Assembly: GCF_003697165.2 (NCBI RefSeq)
Contig: NZ_CP033092.2
Location: 3,100,001-3,164,000, forward strand
Source: Escherichia coli DSM 30083 = JCM 1649 = ATCC 11775
GTDB taxonomy: Bacteria; Pseudomonadota; Gammaproteobacteria; Enterobacterales; Enterobacteriaceae
DNA length: 64,000 nucleotides
Direction: 5' to 3'
The translations under genes and the position numbers were made by a program. The notes below the pieces were generated by a model. That model was not told the DNA's origin. It was given only the letters and a program-made list of their open reading frames with translations, and did no database searches. The first letter of the stretch is position 1. Each line of letters starts with the position of its first letter. Shown piece by piece: positions 45,396 to 54,833 of this stretch.

Positions 45396-45715
45396 TTAGC
45401 ATTGGCATGTTGTCTGCCCTGGTGGTTTTATCTTCGACGTTACAAACCGCACGGGTGTTGGTGGCGTTAAAATCGCCGAGGCGTTCCCCGAAGGCCGGGG
45501 GTGCAGGGGGCGGCGGCGACTGGCCGCTCCCTGCGCCAGTGGCTTTATATGGCATTGCACATGAAAGGAGCGCAACAACGCTAAACACTCATATAGAATT
45601 AAAAATCCCCCTCTGATGCATAACATTTCCTTTTAATTGCAACTTTACTCGTCCTTCTGCTTTCAGTAGTGTGTCATCGCGCATTTCGAATCTTCTTTGC
45701 AAGGACTGGGTTTTC
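45396..45715. other. aqpZ-lysO intergenic region with GC-rich hairpins
   Basis: 320 bp without a convincing gene. Its centre is strikingly GC-rich and forms two strong consecutive hairpins (45486-45500 and 45503-45534), while the part before lysO is AT-rich and probably holds its promoter. The open frame crossing it (Gly/Pro/Ala-rich) looks like a composition artefact. Confidence 0.6.
45486..45534. repeat. Two adjacent GC-rich hairpins
   Basis: First stem CCCCG / CGGGG with a 5-nt loop. The second has 12-bp arms GCAGGGGGCGGC / GCCGCTCCCTGC (one G-T pair) with an 8-nt loop. There is no T-tract, so it is not an ordinary terminator. It may be a BoxC-like GC-rich interspersed element of E. coli; that assignment is from memory and uncertain. 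Confidence 0.5.
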
Positions 45716-46615
45716 ATGTTTTCTGGGCTGTTAATCATTCTGGTTCCCCTGATTGTGGGTTACCTCATTCCGCTTCGCCAAAAAGCTGCATTAAGAGTTA
45801 TTAATCAGCTATTAAGTTGGATGGTTTACCTTATTCTCTTTTTTATGGGTATCAGTCTGGCGTTTCTCGATAACCTCGCCAGTAACTTGTTGGCAATTCT
45901 GCATTATTCTGCCGTCAGTATTACCGTTATTTTACTGTGTAATATTGCCGCCCTGATGTGGCTGGAGCGCGGCCTGCCATGGCGCAACCACCATCATCAA
46001 GAAAAACTCCCGTCGCGTATTGCGATGGCGCTGGAGTCGCTAAAACTGTGCGGCGTAGTAGTGATTGGTTTTGCCATTGGTCTGAGTGGACTGGCTTTCT
46101 TACAACACGCGACCGAAGCCAGTGAATACACCTTAATTCTGCTACTTTTCCTCGTCGGTATTCAGTTGCGCAATAATGGCATGACCTTAAAGCAGATTGT
46201 CCTTAATCGCCGGGGAATGATTGTCGCCGTGGTGGTGGTTGCCAGTTCATTAATTGGTGGTTTAATTAACGCCTTTATTCTTGATCTTCCCATCAATACC
46301 GCGCTGGCAATGGCCTCCGGTTTCGGCTGGTATTCTCTTTCCGGTATTTTATTGACCGAATCTTTTGGTCCGGTAATCGGGAGCGCGGCGTTTTTTAATG
46401 ATCTGGCCCGTGAGCTGATTGCTATTATGTTAATCCCTGGGCTGATTCGCCGTAGCCGCTCTACTGCACTGGGCTTATGCGGTGCGACGTCGATGGATTT
46501 CACCCTGCCCGTTCTTCAACGTACAGGCGGGCTGGATATGGTCCCGGCGGCGATTGTTCACGGTTTTATTCTTAGTCTGTTAGTGCCGATTCTCATCGCC
46601 TTTTTCTCTGCATAA
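45716..46615 (+). CDS. lysO: L-lysine exporter LysO
   Basis: Inner-membrane lysine (and thialysine) exporter, formerly YbjE, 299 residues with about eight hydrophobic segments (DUF340). The ATG at 45716 gives MFSGLLIILVPLIVGYLIP. The frame is open 45 bases upstream, but that extension is polar and lacks a ribosome binding site. Confidence 0.95.
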   Translation: MFSGLLIILVPLIVGYLIPLRQKAALRVINQLLSWMVYLILFFMGISLAFLDNLASNLLAILHYSAVSITVILLCNIAALMWLERGLPWRNHHHQEKLPSRIAMALESLKLCGVVVIGFAIGLSGLAFLQHATEASEYTLILLLFLVGIQLRNNGMTLKQIVLNRRGMIVAVVVVASSLIGGLINAFILDLPINTALAMASGFGWYSLSGILLTESFGPVIGSAAFFNDLARELIAIMLIPGLIRRSRSTALGLCGATSMDFTLPVLQRTGGLDMVPAAIVHGFILSLLVPILIAFFSA

Positions 46616-46648
46616 TACCTCTCTGGCGGTAGATCTCTGCCGCCAAAA

Positions 46649-46735
46649 TTGCGCTAAATCAATCTCCCTTAAAGTTGCATTAAAAATCTCTTTTATCCCC
46701 GCGTTAAGCGTCTTAACCTTAAACATGTATATTAA
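46649..46735 (+). promoter_or_regulatory. hcp promoter with FNR-like and NsrR-like sites
   Basis: TTGCGCTAAATCAA (46649-46662) matches FNR consensus in 8 of 10 positions; hcp is known to be FNR-activated from a site far upstream near -70. An AT-rich AACATGTATATTAAATATAA (46722-46741) resembles the NsrR site known to repress hcp in the absence of nitric oxide. Both are seen by eye only. Confidence 0.6.
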
Positions 46736-46758
46736 ATATAACTTTAAAAGGTGTGATC

Positions 46759-48411
46759 ATGTTTTGTGTGCAATGTGAACAAACTATCCGTACTCCGGCA
46801 GGAAACGGCTGCTCATACGCGCAGGGGATGTGTGGTAAAACGGCGGAAACCTCTGACCTTCAGGATTTACTCATCGCGGCGCTGCAAGGGCTTTCGGCCT
46901 GGGCAGTGAAAGCACGTGAATACGGCATCATCAACCACGATGTAGACAGCTTTGCGCCACGTGCCTTTTTCTCAACCCTGACCAACGTTAACTTCGATTC
47001 TCCGCGTATTGTCGGCTACGCTCGTGAAGCGATTGCCCTGCGCGAGGCGCTGAAAGCACAATGCCTGGCTGTAGATGCCAACGCCCGCGTCGATAACCCG
47101 ATGGCTGACCTGCAACTGGTGAGCGACGATCTCGGCGAGCTGCAACGTCAGGCAGCAGAATTTACCCCTAACAAAGATAAAGCGGCGATTGGCGAAAACA
47201 TTCTCGGCCTGCGTCTGCTGTGCCTGTATGGCCTGAAAGGTGCGGCGGCCTATATGGAACACGCGCATGTTCTCGGTCAATACGACAACGATATTTATGC
47301 CCAGTACCATAAAATCATGGCGTGGCTGGGGACCTGGCCTGCCGATATGAACGCGCTTCTTGAGTGTTCAATGGAAATCGGCCAGATGAATTTCAAAGTG
47401 ATGAGCATTCTGGATGCAGGCGAAACCGGTAAATACGGTCACCCGACCCCAACCCAGGTCAATGTCAAAGCGACGGCGGGTAAATGCATTCTGATTTCCG
47501 GTCACGATCTCAAAGATCTCTACAACCTGCTGGAACAGACCGAAGGCACGGGCGTTAATGTCTACACCCACGGCGAAATGCTGCCTGCGCATGGTTACCC
47601 GGAGTTGCGTAAATTCAAGCATCTGGTCGGTAACTACGGCAGCGGCTGGCAGAATCAGCAAGTGGAGTTCGCTCGTTTCCCAGGCCCCATCGTGATGACC
47701 TCGAACTGCATCATCGACCCAACCGTAGGCGCTTATGACGATCGTATCTGGACCCGCAGCATCGTTGGCTGGCCGGGTGTGCGTCATCTGGATGGCGAAG
47801 ATTTCTCTGCAGTCATTGCCCAGGCGCAACAGATGGCGGGCTTCCCGTACAGCGAAATTCCGCACCTGATCACCGTGGGCTTTGGTCGCCAGACACTGCT
47901 TGGCGCAGCCGATACGCTGATTGATCTGGTGAGCCGTGAAAAACTGCGTCATATCTTCCTGCTTGGCGGCTGTGACGGCGCACGCGGCGAGCGTCACTAC
48001 TTCACCGATTTCGCCACCAGCGTGCCGGATGACTGCCTGATCCTGACCCTCGCTTGCGGTAAATATCGCTTTAATAAACTTGAGTTTGGCGATATCGAAG
48101 GTCTGCCGCGTCTGGTAGATGCTGGTCAGTGTAACGATGCTTACTCAGCAATTATTCTGGCGGTAACGCTGGCAGAGAAACTGGGCTGTGGGGTGAACGA
48201 TCTGCCGCTGTCGCTGGTGCTCTCCTGGTTTGAACAGAAAGCGATTGTCATTCTGCTGACGCTGCTTTCTCTGGGTGTGAAAAATATCGTCACCGGCCCG
48301 ACTGCACCTGGTTTCCTGACACCAGACCTGCTGGCGGTGCTGAACGAGAAATTCGGCCTGCGTTCTATCACCACTGTTGAAGAAGACATGAAGCAACTGT
48401 TGAGCGCGTAA
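46759..48411 (+). CDS. hcp: Hybrid-cluster protein (nitric oxide reductase)
   Basis: Reduces nitric oxide to N2O at low level and can S-nitrosylate proteins; contains a [2Fe-2S] and a hybrid Fe-S-O cluster. The N-terminal CX2CX11CX6C motif is at residues 3, 6, 18 and 25. The hybrid-cluster ligands are distributed in the C-terminal half (SNCIIDPT, GGCDGARGERHY, LACGKY, DAGQCND). The ATG at 46759 gives the known 550-residue protein; an in-frame GTG two codons earlier is unlikely. hcr follows after 11 bp. Confidence 0.97.
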   Translation: MFCVQCEQTIRTPAGNGCSYAQGMCGKTAETSDLQDLLIAALQGLSAWAVKAREYGIINHDVDSFAPRAFFSTLTNVNFDSPRIVGYAREAIALREALKAQCLAVDANARVDNPMADLQLVSDDLGELQRQAAEFTPNKDKAAIGENILGLRLLCLYGLKGAAAYMEHAHVLGQYDNDIYAQYHKIMAWLGTWPADMNALLECSMEIGQMNFKVMSILDAGETGKYGHPTPTQVNVKATAGKCILISGHDLKDLYNLLEQTEGTGVNVYTHGEMLPAHGYPELRKFKHLVGNYGSGWQNQQVEFARFPGPIVMTSNCIIDPTVGAYDDRIWTRSIVGWPGVRHLDGEDFSAVIAQAQQMAGFPYSEIPHLITVGFGRQTLLGAADTLIDLVSREKLRHIFLLGGCDGARGERHYFTDFATSVPDDCLILTLACGKYRFNKLEFGDIEGLPRLVDAGQCNDAYSAIILAVTLAEKLGCGVNDLPLSLVLSWFEQKAIVILLTLLSLGVKNIVTGPTAPGFLTPDLLAVLNEKFGLRSITTVEEDMKQLLSA

Positions 48412-48422
48412 GGAGTTTGTCG

Positions 48423-49391
48423 ATGACGATGCCAACGAATCAATGCCCGTGGCGGATGCAGGTTCATCACATTACGCAAGAAACGCCGGATGTGTGGACG
48501 ATTTCCCTGATTTGCCACGATTACTACCCATATCGCGCCGGGCAATATGCGCTGGTCAGCGTGCGAAACTCAGCAGAAACGCTGCGTGCTTACACCATTT
48601 CCTCCACGCCAGGCGTGAGTGAATACATCACCCTGACCGTGCGGCGGATTGATGACGGTGTCGGCTCCCGGTGGCTGACGCGCGATGTAAAACGCGGTGA
48701 TTATCTCTGGCTTTCGGACGCGATGGGGGAATTTACCTGCGACGATAAAGCAGAAGATAAATTCCTGTTGCTGGCGGCAGGCTGCGGCGTCACGCCGATT
48801 ATGTCGATGCGTCGCTGGCTGGCGAAGAACCGTCCACAGGCCGATGTGCAGGTGATCTACAACGTGCGTACGCCGCAGGATGTGATTTTCGCCGATGAGT
48901 GGCGTAACTATCCGGTAACGCTGGTGGCGGAAAATAACGTTACCGAAGGCTTTATCGCTGGTCGTCTCACTCGCGAACTGCTGACTCGCGTTCCTGATTT
49001 AGCCTCACGTACCGTGATGACCTGTGGCCCTGCTCCATATATGGATTGGGTAGAGCAGGAAGTGAAAGCGCTCGGCGTGACGCGTTTCTTTAAAGAGAAA
49101 TTCTTCACCCCAGTAGCGGAAGCGGCGACCAGTGGTCTGAAATTCACCAAACTGCAACCGGCACGAGAATTTTACGCTCCGGTTGGCACCACGCTACTGG
49201 AGGCGCTGGAAAGCAATAACGTTCCGGTTGTCGCCGCCTGCCGTGCGGGTGTTTGCGGCTGCTGTAAGACGAAAGTGATTTCCGGTGAATATACGGTGAG
49301 CAGCACAATGACGCTGACCGACGCCGAAATCGCTGAAGGTTACGTACTGGCCTGCTCCTGCCATCCGCAGGGGGATTTGGTTCTCGCATAA
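48423..49391 (+). CDS. hcr: NADH oxidoreductase Hcr
   Basis: Electron donor for Hcp. The 322 residues contain an FAD domain (RAYTISSTP), an NAD domain (AAGCGVTPIMSM) and a C-terminal plant-type [2Fe-2S] ferredoxin domain with CRAGVCGCC and a later Cys (VLACSCHP). The ATG at 48423 follows AAGGAGTTTGTCG. Same operon as hcp. Confidence 0.97.
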   Translation: MTMPTNQCPWRMQVHHITQETPDVWTISLICHDYYPYRAGQYALVSVRNSAETLRAYTISSTPGVSEYITLTVRRIDDGVGSRWLTRDVKRGDYLWLSDAMGEFTCDDKAEDKFLLLAAGCGVTPIMSMRRWLAKNRPQADVQVIYNVRTPQDVIFADEWRNYPVTLVAENNVTEGFIAGRLTRELLTRVPDLASRTVMTCGPAPYMDWVEQEVKALGVTRFFKEKFFTPVAEAATSGLKFTKLQPAREFYAPVGTTLLEALESNNVPVVAACRAGVCGCCKTKVISGEYTVSSTMTLTDAEIAEGYVLACSCHPQGDLVLA

Positions 49392-49399
49392 TCGCCTGA

Positions 49400-49432
49400 T
49401 GCCCGATGATATTCCTTTCATCGGGCTATTTA
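49400..49432 (+). terminator. Terminator after hcr
   Basis: GCCCGATGA / TCATCGGGC stem with TATTTAACC following, about ten bases past the hcr stop. Confidence 0.7.
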
Positions 49433-49523
49433 ACCGTTAGTGCCTCCTTTTTCTCCCATCCCTTCCCCCTCCGTCAGATGAACTAAACTTGTTACCGTTA
49501 TCACATTCAGGAGATGGAGAACC

Positions 49524-51242
49524 ATGAAACAAACGGTTGCAGCTTATATCGCCAAAACACTCGAATCGGCAGGCGTGAAACGCATCTGGGGAGTCACGGG
49601 CGACTCTCTGAACGGTCTTAGTGACAGTCTTAATCGCATGGGCACCATCGAGTGGATGTCCACCCGGCATGAAGAAGTGGCGGCGTTTGCCGCTGGCGCT
49701 GAAGCACAACTTAGCGGAGAACTGGCGGTCTGTGCCGGATCGTGCGGTCCCGGCAACCTGCACTTAATCAACGGCCTGTTCGATTGCCACCGCAATCACG
49801 TTCCGGTACTGGCGATTGCCGCTCATATTCCCTCCAGCGAAATTGGCAGCGGCTATTTCCAGGAAACCCACCCACAAGAGTTATTCCGCGAATGTAGTCA
49901 CTATTGCGAGCTGGTTTCCAGCCCAGAGCAGATCCCACAAGTGCTGGCAATTGCTATGCGCAAAGCGGTGCTTAACCGTGGCGTTTCCGTTGTTGTGTTA
50001 CCGGGCGACGTGGCGTTAAAACCTGCGCCAGAAGGGGCAACTACCCACTGGTATCATGCGCCACAGCCGGTAGTAACACCGGAAGAAGAAGAGTTACGCA
50101 AACTGGCGCAACTGCTGCGTTATTCCAGCAATATCGCCCTGATGTGTGGCAGCGGCTGTGCGGGGGCGCATAAAGAGTTAGTTGAGTTTGCCGGGAAAAT
50201 TAAAGCGCCTATAGTCCATGCCCTGCGCGGTAAAGAACATGTCGAATACGATAATCCATATGATGTTGGAATGACGGGATTAATCGGCTTTTCGTCAGGT
50301 TTCCATACCATGATGAACGCCGATACGTTAGTGCTGCTCGGTACTCAGTTTCCCTACCGTGTGTTCTACCCGACCGATGCCAAAATTATTCAGATTGATA
50401 TCAACCCAGCCAGCATCGGCGCGCATAGCAAGGTAGATATGGCGCTGGTCGGCGATATCAAATCAACCCTGCGCGCATTGCTGCCACTGGTGGAAGAAAA
50501 AACCGAACGCAAGTTTCTGGATAAGGCGCTGGAAGATTACCGCGACGCCCGCAAAGGGCTGGACGATTTAGCTAAACCGAGTGAGAAAGCCATTCACCCG
50601 CAATATCTGGCGCAGCAAATTAGTCATTTTGCCGCCGATGACGCTATTTTCACCTGTGACGTTGGTACGCCAACGGTGTGGGCGGCACGTTATCTAAAAA
50701 TGAACGGCAAGCGTCGCCTGTTAGGTTCGTTTAACCATGGTTCGATGGCTAACGCCATGCCGCAGGCGCTGGGCGCGCAGGCAACCGAGCCGGAACGCCA
50801 GGTGGTCGCCATGTGCGGCGATGGCGGTTTTAGCATGTTGATGGGCGATTTCCTCTCGGTAGTGCAGATGAAACTGCCAGTGAAAATTATCGTCTTTAAT
50901 AACAGCGTGCTGGGCTTTGTGGCGATGGAGATGAAAGCTGGTGGCTATTTGACTGATGGCACCGAACTACACGACACCAACTTTGCCCGAATTGCCGAAG
51001 CCTGCGGCATTACGGGTATTCGTGTAGAAAAAGCGTCTGAAATCGATGAAGCTCTGCAACGCGCCTTCTCCATCGACGGTCCGGTGTTGGTGGATGTGGT
51101 TGTCGCCAAAGAAGAATTAGCCATTCCACCGCAGATCAAACTCGAACAGGCCAAAGGTTTCAGCCTGTATATGCTGCGCGCAATCATCAGCGGACGCGGT
51201 GATGAAGTGATCGAACTGGCGAAAACGAACTGGCTAAGGTAA
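49524..51242 (+). CDS. poxB: Pyruvate dehydrogenase (quinone), pyruvate oxidase
   Basis: Peripheral membrane flavoenzyme converting pyruvate to acetate and CO2 with electrons to ubiquinone, mainly in stationary phase. The 572 residues have the three-domain ThDP fold: catalytic Glu in STRHEEVAAFAAG near residue 50, central FAD domain, and the ThDP/Mg motif GDGGFSMLMGDFLSVVQMKLPVKIIVFNN near 430. The C-terminal lipid-binding tail is present (ISGRGDEVIELAKTNWLR). ltaE follows after 36 bp. Confidence 0.98.
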   Translation: MKQTVAAYIAKTLESAGVKRIWGVTGDSLNGLSDSLNRMGTIEWMSTRHEEVAAFAAGAEAQLSGELAVCAGSCGPGNLHLINGLFDCHRNHVPVLAIAAHIPSSEIGSGYFQETHPQELFRECSHYCELVSSPEQIPQVLAIAMRKAVLNRGVSVVVLPGDVALKPAPEGATTHWYHAPQPVVTPEEEELRKLAQLLRYSSNIALMCGSGCAGAHKELVEFAGKIKAPIVHALRGKEHVEYDNPYDVGMTGLIGFSSGFHTMMNADTLVLLGTQFPYRVFYPTDAKIIQIDINPASIGAHSKVDMALVGDIKSTLRALLPLVEEKTERKFLDKALEDYRDARKGLDDLAKPSEKAIHPQYLAQQISHFAADDAIFTCDVGTPTVWAARYLKMNGKRRLLGSFNHGSMANAMPQALGAQATEPERQVVAMCGDGGFSMLMGDFLSVVQMKLPVKIIVFNNSVLGFVAMEMKAGGYLTDGTELHDTNFARIAEACGITGIRVEKASEIDEALQRAFSIDGPVLVDVVVAKEELAIPPQIKLEQAKGFSLYMLRAIISGRGDEVIELAKTNWLR

Positions 51243-51278
51243 AAAGGGTGGCATTTCCCGTCATAATAAGGACATGCC

Positions 51279-52280
51279 ATGATTGATTTACGCAGTGATA
51301 CCGTTACCCGACCGAGCCGCGCCATGCTCGAAGCGATGATGGCCGCCCCGGTTGGGGACGACGTTTACGGAGACGACCCTACCGTTAATGCTCTGCAGGA
51401 CTATGCAGCAGAGCTTTCCGGTAAAGAAGCCGCCATTTTTCTGCCGACCGGCACTCAGGCCAACCTGGTCGCTCTGCTCAGTCACTGCGAACGCGGCGAA
51501 GAGTATATCGTCGGTCAGGCCGCGCATAACTATCTGTTTGAAGCCGGTGGCGCAGCAGTGCTGGGCAGTATTCAGCCGCAACCCATCGACGCAGCTGCCG
51601 ACGGCACGCTACCGCTGGATAAAGTGGCGATGAAAATCAAACCCGACGATATCCATTTCGCCCGCACCAAATTACTCAGTCTGGAAAACACCCACAACGG
51701 CAAAGTGCTGCCGCGTGAATACTTAAAAGAGGCATGGGAATTTACCCGCAAGCGCAATCTGGCGCTGCATGTTGACGGTGCGCGCATCTTTAATGCCGTG
51801 GTGGCTTACGGCTGCGAACTGAAAGAGATCACGCAATATTGTGACTCGTTCACCATTTGCCTGTCGAAAGGTCTTGGGACGCCAGTCGGTTCATTACTCG
51901 TCGGTAATCGTGATTACATTAAACGTGCCATTCGCTGGCGGAAAATGACAGGTGGCGGGATGCGCCAGTCCGGCATTCTGGCTGCCGCCGGGATGTATGC
52001 GCTGAAAAATAACGTCGCACGTTTGCAGGAAGACCACGACAATGCCACCTGGATGGCGGAGCAGTTGCGTGAAGCAGGCACGGATGTGATGCGTCAGGAC
52101 ACCAATATGCTGTTTGTTCGCGTCGGGGAAGAAAATGCTGCCGCGTTAGGCGAATACATGAAAGCGAGAAACGTGCTGATTAACGCCTCGCCGATTGTCC
52201 GCCTGGTGACCCATCTTGACGTCTCGCGTGCACAACTGGCGGAAGTCGCCGCCCACTGGCGCGCATTCCTGGCGCGTTAA
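51279..52280 (+). CDS. ltaE: Low-specificity L-threonine aldolase
   Basis: PLP enzyme cleaving L-threonine and L-allo-threonine to glycine and acetaldehyde. The 333 residues include the PLP lysine in SKGLGTPVGS near residue 197 and Asp in HVDGARIFNAV near 168. It lies directly downstream of poxB and upstream of ybjT, probably in one operon. Confidence 0.97.
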   Translation: MIDLRSDTVTRPSRAMLEAMMAAPVGDDVYGDDPTVNALQDYAAELSGKEAAIFLPTGTQANLVALLSHCERGEEYIVGQAAHNYLFEAGGAAVLGSIQPQPIDAAADGTLPLDKVAMKIKPDDIHFARTKLLSLENTHNGKVLPREYLKEAWEFTRKRNLALHVDGARIFNAVVAYGCELKEITQYCDSFTICLSKGLGTPVGSLLVGNRDYIKRAIRWRKMTGGGMRQSGILAAAGMYALKNNVARLQEDHDNATWMAEQLREAGTDVMRQDTNMLFVRVGEENAAALGEYMKARNVLINASPIVRLVTHLDVSRAQLAEVAAHWRAFLAR

Positions 52281-52290
52281 GGAGGGAGAC

Positions 52291-53721
52291 GTGCCGCAAC
52301 GCATTTTAGTTCTCGGTGCCAGTGGCTACATTGGTCAGCATCTGGTGCGCACACTCAGCCAGCAAGGGCATCAGCTCCTGGCGGCGGCACGTCATGTCGA
52401 CAGGCTTGCAAAGCTGCAACTGGCAAATGTCAGTTGCCATAAAGTCGATCTCAGCTGGCCGGATAACCTTCCGGCCCTGTTGCAGGATATTGATACGGTC
52501 TATTTTCTGGTGCACAGCATGGGCGAAGGCGGCGATTTTATCGCTCAGGAGCGCCAGGTGGCTCTCAACGTCCGCGATGCGCTACGTGAAGTCCCAGTTA
52601 AGCAATTAATCTTTCTCAGTTCGTTGCAGGCCCCGCCACATGAGCAGTCGGACCATCTGCGCGCCCGTCAGGCTACGGCGGACATTCTTCGTGAAGCGGG
52701 TGTCCCGGTGACCGAATTGCGTGCCGGAATAATCGTTGGTGCAGGTTCAGCGGCGTTCGAGGTCATGCGCGATATGGTCTACAACCTGCCAGTGTTAACG
52801 CCGCCACGCTGGGTCCGTTCACGCACCACGCCCATCGCGCTGGAAAACTTGCTGCACTATCTGGTGGCGCTGTTAGATCATCCAGCCAGCGAACATCGCA
52901 TCTTCGAAGCCGCCGGACCAGAAGTGCTCAGTTATCAGCAACAGTTTGAACATTTTATGGCGGTGAGCGGTAAGCGCCGCTGGTTGCTCCCCATCCCCTT
53001 TCCCACCCGCTGGATTTCGGTGTGGTTTCTTAATGTGATTACTTCCGTACCACCCACCACCGCCAGGGCGTTGATTCAGGGGCTGAAACACGATCTGCTG
53101 GCAGATGACACCGCGTTACGTGCACTCATTCCACAACCGCTGATTGCTTTCGATGACGCGGTACGTAGCACGTTGAAAGAGGAAGAAAAACTGGTCAACT
53201 CCAGCGACTGGGGATATGACGCGCAGGCTTTTGCTCGCTGGCGACCAGAATACGGTTATTTTGCCAAACAGGCGGGGTTTACCGTTAAAACGTCTGCCAG
53301 ACTTCAGGCGCTATGGCGGGTGGTCAATCAAATCGGCGGTAAAGAGCGTTATTTCTTTGGCAATATTTTGTGGCAGACTCGAGCGCTGATGGACCTTGCG
53401 ATCGGTCATAAACTGGCAAAAGGCCGCCCGGAGCGCGAATATTTGCAAACTGGCGATGCGGTGGATAGCTGGAAAGTCATTGTCGTTGAACCGGAAAAAC
53501 AACTTACGCTGTTATTTGGCATGAAAGCGCCGGGGCTGGGACGACTGTGTTTTACCCTGGAAGATAAAGGTGACTATCGTACTATCGATGTTCGCGCATT
53601 CTGGCATCCGCACGGTATGCCAGGGTTGTTTTACTGGTTATTGATGATCCCCGCGCATCTGTTTATTTTTCGCGGAATGGCAAAACGAATCGCCAGACTG
53701 GCAGAACAAAGCACAGATTAA
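52291..53721 (+). CDS. ybjT: NAD(P)-binding SDR-type protein YbjT
   Basis: 476-residue protein of unknown function. An N-terminal atypical short-chain dehydrogenase domain (glycine motif GASGYIGQHL) is followed by a C-terminal DUF2867 domain; the last 40 residues have a hydrophobic stretch (GLFYWLLMIPAHLFIF). The GTG at 52291 is chosen because it follows GGAGGGAGAC and starts ten bases past ltaE; the frame is open to 52216 inside ltaE. Confidence 0.92.
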   Translation: MPQRILVLGASGYIGQHLVRTLSQQGHQLLAAARHVDRLAKLQLANVSCHKVDLSWPDNLPALLQDIDTVYFLVHSMGEGGDFIAQERQVALNVRDALREVPVKQLIFLSSLQAPPHEQSDHLRARQATADILREAGVPVTELRAGIIVGAGSAAFEVMRDMVYNLPVLTPPRWVRSRTTPIALENLLHYLVALLDHPASEHRIFEAAGPEVLSYQQQFEHFMAVSGKRRWLLPIPFPTRWISVWFLNVITSVPPTTARALIQGLKHDLLADDTALRALIPQPLIAFDDAVRSTLKEEEKLVNSSDWGYDAQAFARWRPEYGYFAKQAGFTVKTSARLQALWRVVNQIGGKERYFFGNILWQTRALMDLAIGHKLAKGRPEREYLQTGDAVDSWKVIVVEPEKQLTLLFGMKAPGLGRLCFTLEDKGDYRTIDVRAFWHPHGMPGLFYWLLMIPAHLFIFRGMAKRIARLAEQSTD

Positions 53722-53819
53722 TCGACAAAACCTGCGTTATTCTTTCATGTTTCCCATTGCATCATGGGGGAAATCACGGAAGAATGCGCACGTTATTTTC
53801 TCAACAACAGTGGATTGAT

Positions 53820-54833
53820 ATGAAGGTACTGGTTACCGGCGCCACCAGCGGCTTAGGTCGAAACGCGGTAGAGTTTTTATGCCAGAAAGGCATCAGCGTG
53901 CGAGCGACCGGTCGCAACGAGGCAATGGGTAAATTGCTGGAAAAAATGGGCGCAGAGTTTGTTCCGGCGGATCTGACCGAGCTGGTTTCATCACAAGCTA
54001 AAGTGATGCTCGCGGGCATTGATACGCTGTGGCACTGCTCCAGCTTTACCTCGCCCTGGGGGACACAACAGGCTTTCGATCTGGCTAACGTTCGCGCCAC
54101 TCGCCGCCTGGGTGAATGGGCTGTCGCCTGGGGTGTGCGTAACTTTATTCATATCTCTTCCCCCTCCCTGTACTTCGATTATCACCACCATCGCGATATT
54201 AAAGAAGATTTTCGCCCTCACCGCTTCGCCAACGAGTTTGCCCGCAGCAAAGCAGCCAGCGAAGAGGTGATCAATATGCTTTCGCAGGCGAATCCACAAA
54301 CGCGCTTTACTATTCTGCGCCCACAAAGTCTGTTCGGACCGCACGATAAAGTCTTTATCCCCCGTCTGGCGCATATGATGCACCACTACGGCAGCATTCT
54401 GTTACCGCACGGCGGCAGTGCGCTGGTCGATATGACCTACTATGAAAATGCCGTGCACGCCATGTGGCTGGCAAGCCAGGAAGCCTGCGATAAGCTACCT
54501 TCCGGGCGTGTGTACAACATCACCAACGGCGAGCATCGCACACTGCGCAGCATCGTGCAGAAGCTGATCGACGAGTTGAATATTGACTGTCGTATTCGTT
54601 CCGTCCCTTACCCGATGCTGGATATGATCGCCCGCAGCATGGAGCGTTTAGGCCGCAAGTCAGCAAAAGAGCCGCCGCTGACCCACTACGGCGTCTCCAA
54701 GTTGAATTTTGACTTTACGCTGGATATTACGCGTGCGCAGGAAGAGTTAGGTTATCAACCAGTCCTCACCCTGGATGAAGGTATCGAGAAAACTGCCGCC
54801 TGGCTACGCGACCACGGAAAACTGCCGCGCTAA
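53820..54833 (+). CDS. ybjS: NAD(P)-binding SDR-type protein YbjS
   Basis: 337-residue extended short-chain dehydrogenase/epimerase-like protein, function unknown. Glycine motif GATSGLGRNAVEF at the N-terminus and a SLYFDYH segment in place of the usual YxxxK region. The ATG at 53820 gives the accepted N-terminus MKVLVTGATSG. Convergent with amiD, with a four-base overlap of the stops. Confidence 0.92.
   Translation: MKVLVTGATSGLGRNAVEFLCQKGISVRATGRNEAMGKLLEKMGAEFVPADLTELVSSQAKVMLAGIDTLWHCSSFTSPWGTQQAFDLANVRATRRLGEWAVAWGVRNFIHISSPSLYFDYHHHRDIKEDFRPHRFANEFARSKAASEEVINMLSQANPQTRFTILRPQSLFGPHDKVFIPRLAHMMHHYGSILLPHGGSALVDMTYYENAVHAMWLASQEACDKLPSGRVYNITNGEHRTLRSIVQKLIDELNIDCRIRSVPYPMLDMIARSMERLGRKSAKEPPLTHYGVSKLNFDFTLDITRAQEELGYQPVLTLDEGIEKTAAWLRDHGKLPR

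Noticed and set aside
45314..45616. A 100-codon Gly/Pro/Ala-rich open frame after aqpZ
   Set aside because: It begins inside aqpZ in another frame and its composition follows from the GC-rich hairpins; no ribosome binding site is seen.
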